From Liolophura sinensis (lineage: Eukaryota > Mollusca > Polyplacophora > Chitonida > Chitonidae): a DNA stretch of 64,000 nt. Position 1 is the stretch's first letter. Every line of letters starts with the position of its first letter. The stretch lies in contig NC_088304.1 in NCBI RefSeq assembly GCF_032854445.1, positions 17,089,850 to 17,153,849 of the forward strand. The letters are read 5' to 3'. Below are positions 58,101-64,000 of this stretch, one piece after another. The notes beneath the pieces are model-generated. The model was not told where the DNA came from and made no database searches. It saw only the letters and a list, made by a program, of their open reading frames with translations. A program made the translations under genes and the position numbers.

Positions 58101-58950
58101 GAAACAGTTTTTCCACTTTTGCATTTTTGCCTGGTCTTTTTGTTAATTGAAATCGGCTACTCTGTACTATGCACCATCGCGACTGGTCATTACTATATTC
58201 AACTTTTGACTATAAGTTATGTGCCCTTGGGTAGCCCAGAAGACGTCAAATCTTTGGGCCAAGCCCATTTAACTCAACCAGCAATTGTCTTACTTCTAAG
58301 TCCAAGACAATCTCAATGTCTTTATCTACGTGTAGAAAAAGCACACCATTTGTACATAAAAAACACAAGGTACTAGATACAGTCTGCTGTAAAAAGTACA
58401 ATTGAACACTGACCCACATCATTAAGGTGCCAAAAGATGCGGACTTGGCCGAGCATCGGCAGCTTTTGGAAAAATTGCAAATTTCCCTGGTTTCCATGGA
58501 GTAAGAGCCGTTGCTGGGCAAGTGATTATGACATCAGTGATCATTCAATTGTCGCTACAGCCAAAAGTATTGGTCGGAGAGCAACGCGGTTTCCACCATT
58601 CGATTTCTCGTCACAAAATACGTCGGATTAGTCTCTTACCAGCAGCACTGGAACAGTTTTTCCACTTTTTGCATTTTTGCATGGTCTTTTTGTTATTGAA
58701 ATCAACTACACTGTACTATGCACAATCGCGACTGGTCATTACTATATTCAACTTTTGACTATAAGATATGTGCCCTTCGGTAGCCCAGAAGACGTCAAAT
58801 CTTTGGCCCAAGCCCATTTAACTCACCCAGCAATTGTCTTACTTCTAAGTCCAAGACAATCTCAATGTCTTTATCTACGTGTAGAAAAACCACACCATTT
58901 GTACATAAAAAACACAAGGTACTTGATACAGTCTGCTGTAAAAAGTACAA
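55132..58950 (+). repeat. 15-monomer-period block, copy 3 (shortened)
   Basis: Third copy of the block, offset 8192 bp from copy 2. Collinearity stops near 58950, where the next monomer belongs to another subtype. Single-base indels are frequent here. Confidence 0.8.
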
Positions 58951-61900
58951 TTGAACACTGACCCACATCAATAAGGTGCCAAAAGATGCGCAATTGGGCC
59001 AGCCATCGCCAGCTGTTGAAAAATTGCAAATTTCCCTGGTTTCCATGGAGTAAGAGCCGTTGCTGGGCAAGTGATTATGACATCAGTGATTATTTAATTG
59101 TCGCTACAGCCAAAAGTATTGGTCGGAGAGCAGCGCGGTTTCCACCATTCGATTTCTCGTCACAAAATACGTCGGATTAGTCTTTTACCAGCAGCACTGG
59201 AACAGTTTTTCTAATTTTGCATTTTTGCCTGGTCTTTTTGTTAATTGAAATCGGCTACACGGTACTATGTACCATCGCGACTGGTCATTACTATATTCAA
59301 CATTTGACTATAAGTTATGTGCCCTTGGGTAGCCCAGAAGACGTCAAATCTTTGGGCCAAGCCCATTTAACTCACCCAGCAATTGTCTTACTTCTAAGTC
59401 CAAGACAATCTCAATGTCTTTATCTATGTGTAGAAAAAGCACACCATTTGTACATAAAAAACACATGGTTCTAGATACAGTCTGCTGTAAAAAGTACAAT
59501 TGAACACTGACCCACATCATTAAGGTGCCAAAAGATGCGGACTTGGGACAGGCATCGGCAGCTTTTGAAAAAATTGCAAATTTCCCTGGTTTCCATGGAG
59601 TAAGAGCCGTTGCTGGGCACGTGATTATGACATCAATGATCATTCAATTGTCGCTACAGCCAAACGTTTTGGTCGGAGAGCAACGCGGTTTCCACCATTC
59701 GATTTCTCGTCACAAAATACGTCTGATTTGTCTCTTACCAGCAGCACTGGAACAGATTTTCCACTTTTGCATTTTTGCCTGGTCTTTTTGTTAATTGAAA
59801 TCGGCTACACTGTACTATATACCATCGCGACTGGTTATTACTATATTCAACTTTGACTATAAGTTATGTGCCCTTGGGTAGCCCAGAAGACTTCAAATTT
59901 TTGGGCTAAGCCTATTTAACTCACCCAGCAATTGTCTTACTTCTAAGTCCAAGACAATCTCAATGTCTTTATCTATGTGTAGAAAAAGCACACCATTTGT
60001 ACATAAAAAACACAAGGTACTAGATACAGTCTGCTGTAAAAAGTACAACTTAACACTGACCCACATCATTAAGATGCCAAAAGATGTGGTACTGGGCCAG
60101 GCATCGGCAGCTGTTGAAAAATTGCAAATTTCCCTGGTTTCCATGGAGTAAGAGCCGTTGCTGGGCACGTGATTATGACATCAGTGATCATTCAATTGTC
60201 GCTACAGCCAAAAATATTGGTCGGAGAGCAACGCGGTTTTCACCATTCGATTTCTCGTCACAAAATACGTCGGATTAGTCTCTTACCAGCAGCACTGGAA
60301 CAGTTTTTCCACTTTTGCATTTTTGCCTGGTCTTTTTGTTAATTGAAATCGGCTACACTGTACTATGTACCATCGCGACTGGTTATTACTATATTCAACT
60401 TTTGACTATAAGTTATGTGCCCTTCGGTAGCCCAGAAGATGTCCAATCTTTGGGCCAAGCCCATTTAACTCACCCAGCAATTGTCTTACTTCTAAGTCCA
60501 AGACAATCTCAATGTCTTTATCTACGTGTAGAAAAACCACACCATTTGTACATAAAAAACACAAGGTACTTGATACAGTCTGCTGTAAAAAGTACAATTG
60601 AACACTAAACCACAGCAATAAGGTGCCAAAAGATGCGCAATTGGGCCAGGCATCGGCAGCTGTAGAAAAATTGCAAATTTCCCTGGTTTCCATGGAGTAA
60701 GAGCCGTTGCTGGGCACGTGATTATGACATCAGTGATCATTCAATTGTCGCTACAGCCAAAAGTATTGGTCGGATTTCTCGTCACAAAGTACGTCGGATT
60801 GGTCTCTTACCAGCAGCACTGGAACAGTTTTTCCACTTTTGCATCTTTGCCTGGTCTTTTTGTTAATTGAAATCGGCTACACTGTACTATGTACCATCGC
60901 GTCTGGTCATTACTATATTCAACTTCTGACTATAAGTTATGTGCCCTTCGGTAGCCCAGAAGATGTCAAATCTTTCGGCCAAGCCCATTTAACTCACCCA
61001 GCAATTGTCTTACTTCTAAGTCCAAGACAATCTCAATGTCTTTATCTACGTGTAGAAAAACCACACCATTTGTACATAAAAAACACAAGGTACTAGATAC
61101 AGTCTGCTGTAAAAAGTACAATTGAACACTGACCCACATCAATAAGTTGCCAAAAGATGCGGAATTGGGCCAGCCATCGGCAGCTGTTGAAAAATTGCAA
61201 ATTTCCCTGGTTTCCATGGAGTAAGAGCCGTTGCTGGGCAAGTGATTATGACATCAGTGATCATTTAATTGTCGCTACAGCCAAGAGTATTTGTCGGAGA
61301 GCAACGCGGTTTCCACCATTCGATTTCTCGTCACAAAATACTTCGGATTAGTCTTTTACCAGCAGCACTGGAACAGTTTTTCCAATTTTGCATTTTTGCC
61401 TGGTCTTTTTGTTAATTGAAATCGGCTACACGGTACTATGCACCATCGCGACTGGTCATTACTATATTCAACATTTGACTATAAGTTATGTGCCCTTGGG
61501 TAGCCCAGAAGACGTCAAATCTTTGGGCCAAGCCCATTTAACTCACCCAGCAATTGTCTTACTTCTAAGTCCAAGACAATCTCAATGTCTTTATCTATGT
61601 GTAGAAAAAGCACACCATTTGTACATAAAAAACACATGGTTCTAGATACAGTCTGCTGTAAAAAGTACAATTGAACACTGACCCACATCATTAAGGTGCC
61701 AAAAGATGCGGACTTGGGCCAAGCATCGGCAGCTGTTGAAAAATTGCAAATTTCCCTGGTTTCCATGGAGTAAGAGCCTTTGCTAGACACGTGATTATTA
61801 CTTCAGTGATCATTTAATTGTCGCTACAGCCACAAGTATTGGTCGGAGAGCAACGCGGTTTCCACCATTCGATTTCTCGTCACAAAATACGTCGGATTAG

Positions 61901-64000
61901 CCTCTTACCAGCAGCACTGGAACACTTTTTCCACTTTTGCATTTTTGCCTGGTCTTTTTGTTAATTGAAATCGGCTACACTGTACTATGCACCATCGCGA
62001 CTGGTCATTACTATATTCAACTTTTGACTATGAGTTATGTGCCCTTGGGTAGCCCAGAAGACGTCAAATCTTTGGGCCAAGCCCATTTAACTCAACCAGC
62101 AATTGTCTTACTTCTAAGTCCAAGACAATCTCAATGTCTTTATCTACGTGTAGAAAAAGCACACCATTTGTACATAAAAAACACAAGGTACTAGATACAG
62201 TCTCCTGTAAAACGTACAACTGAACACTGACCCACATCATTAGGGTGGCAAAAGATGCGGAATTGGGCAAGGCATCGGCAGCTGTTGAAAAATTGCAAAT
62301 TTCCCTGGTTTCAGTGGAGTAAGAGCCGTTGCTAGACACGTGATTATCACTTCAGTGATCATTTAATTGTCGCTACAGCCACAAGTATTGGTCGGAGAGC
62401 AACGCGGTTTCCACCATTCGATTTCTCGTCACAAAATACGTCGGATTAGCCTCTTACCAGCAGCACTGGAACACTTTTTCCACTTTTGCATTTTTGCCTG
62501 GTCTTTTTGTTAATTGAAATCGGCTACACTGTACTATGCACCATCGCGACTGGTCATTACTATATTCAACTTTTGACTATAAGTTATGTGCCTTTCGGTA
62601 GCCCAGAAAATGTCAAATCTTAGGGCAAAGCCCATTTAACTCACCCAGCAATTGTCTTACTTCTTATTCCAAGACAATCTCAATGTCTTTATCTACGTGT
62701 AGAAAAACCACACCATTTGTACATAAAAAGCACAAGGTACTTGATACAGTCTGCTGTAAAAAGTACAATTGAACACTGACCCACAACAATAAGGTGCAAA
62801 AGATGCGGAATTGGGCCAGGCATCGGCAGCTGTTGAAAAATTGCAAATTTCCCTGGTTCCATGGAGTAAGAGCCGTCGCTGGGCAAGTGATTATGACATC
62901 AGTGATCATTTAATTGTCGCTACAGCCAAGAGTATTGTTCGAAGAGCAACGCGGTTTCCACCATTCCATTTCTCGTCACAAAATACGTCGGATTAGTCTC
63001 TTACCAGCAGCACTGGAACATTTTTTCCACTTTTGCAATTTTGCTGATCTTTTTGTTAATTGAAATCGGCTACACTGTACTATATACCATCGCGACTGGT
63101 TATTACTATATTCAACTTTTGACTATAAGTTATGTGCCCTTGGTAGCCCAGAAGACTTCAAATTCTTGGCTAAGCCCATTTAACTCACCCAACAATTGTC
63201 TTACTTCTAAGTCCAAGACAATCTCAATGTCTTTATCTATGTGTAGAAAAAGCACACCATTTGTACATAAAAAACACAAGGTACTAGATACAGTCTGCTG
63301 TAAAAAGTACAACTTAACACTCACCCACATCATTAAGATGCCAAAAGATGTGGTACTGGGCCAGGCATCGGCAGCTGTTAAAAAATTGCAAATTTCCCTG
63401 GTTTCCATGGAGTAAGAGCCGTTGCTGGGCAAGAGATTATGACATCAGTGATCATTCAATTGTCGCTACAGCCACAAGTATTGGTCGGAGAGCAACGCGG
63501 TTTTCACCATTCGATTTCTCGTCACAAAATACGTCGGATTAGTCTCTTACCAGCAGCACTGGAACAGTTTTTCCACTTTTGCATTTTTGTCTGGTCTTTT
63601 TGTTAATTGAAATCGGCTACACTGTACTATGTACCATCGCGACTGGTCATTACTATATTCAACTTTTGACTATAAGTTATGTGCCCTTGGGTAGCCCAGA
63701 AGATGTCAAATCTTTGGGTCAACCCCATTTAACTCACCCAGCAATTGTCTTACTTCTAAGTCCAAGACAATCTCAATGTCTTTATCTACCTGTAGAAAAA
63801 GCACACCATTTGTACATAAAAAACACAAGGTACTAGATACAGTCTGCTGTAAAAAGTACAATTGAACACTGACCCACATCATTAAGATGCCAAAAGATGT
63901 GGAACTGGGCCAGGCATCGGCAGCTGTTGAAAAATAGCAAATTTCCCTGGTTTCCATGGAGTAAGAGCCGTTGCTGGGCAAGTGATTATGACATCAGTGA

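Larger units (their letters stand above)
23579..64000 (+). repeat. ~549-bp tandem satellite, about 74 monomers, extends beyond the window
   Basis: Landmarks such as CACAAAATACGTCGGATTA, TTGTTAATTGAAATCGGC, CAGAAGACGTCAAATCTTTG and GTAAGAGCCGTTGCTGGGCA recur in the same order every 549-550 bp through the whole interval with no foreign insertion. Copies differ by scattered substitutions. Common alternatives are CTACGTG/CTATGTG, GGCACGTG/GGCAAGTG, GGTACTAG/GGTACCAG and TTAAGATG/AATAAGGTG. Six monomers lack 25 bp just after GGTCGG (junctions near 38924, 41646, 48213, 50936, 56404 and 60773). The monomer is AT-rich and nearly 183 codons long, with long open frames on both strands. I recognise no transposon or RNA gene in it. 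A centromeric or heterochromatic satellite is the most likely identity. Confidence 0.97.

Noticed and set aside
23640-63981. Dozens of 60-170-codon frames in the satellite as real genes
   Set aside because: They are the same monomer read repeatedly on both strands, with stops at polymorphic sites and no domain.
23579-64000. CRISPR array
   Set aside because: The repeat unit is ~549 bp with no short repeat/spacer pattern, and the context is eukaryotic.

Overview
This window is eukaryotic, most likely from an aquatic invertebrate such as a mollusc, brachiopod, lancelet or cnidarian. The evidence is a decayed Polinton/adintovirus-like DNA element, a CR1/L2-like non-LTR retrotransposon, a SINE-like tail of a kind I recall from many marine invertebrate genomes, and a very long satellite array. 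I see no ordinary host gene that I can support. The species cannot be named from the sequence alone.

Layout. (1) About 1-13427 and 18559-19452 are the two parts of one integrated virus-like element. It has a major capsid protein (5499-6776), packaging ATPase (6748-7364), several small hydrophobic or coiled-coil proteins, a retrovirus-type integrase (9196-10213) and a protein-primed family B DNA polymerase (10244-13427, minus). Further structural and accessory genes sit on both strands at 36-5454. Nearly every long gene carries an in-frame stop or a frameshift, so this copy is a fossil, but catalytic residues are still legible. (2) A roughly 5-kb LINE (13428 to about 18500, minus strand) is inserted in the 5' part of the polymerase gene. 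It separates the polymerase from a coiled-coil gene (18559-19105) and a Cys-rich gene (19193-19452). The LINE is itself broken. (3) 19453-23378 holds a SINE-like element, a 40-bp minisatellite and a degenerate ~45-bp repeat field, with no gene I can support. (4) 23379-23578 is a 200-N assembly gap. (5) 23579-64000 is an uninterrupted tandem array of about 74 copies of a ~549-bp monomer, running off the right edge. It has nested higher-order repeats (2-, 4-, 5-, 15-, 17- and 20-monomer offsets), a 25-bp-deletion monomer subtype and visible crossover points.

How the parts relate. The virus-like module would have supplied capsid, DNA packaging, integration and replication. Two pairs of its genes are divergent, and one pair (5454/5499) is separated only by a 44-bp spacer with striking dyad symmetry. 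The LINE came after the virus. The satellite has no visible link to either element; the N gap hides its left boundary. The best candidates for something not yet described are the symmetric divergent promoter, the recurring G-rich motif inside two viral genes, and the satellite whose monomer is close to 183 codons and stays largely open on both strands.
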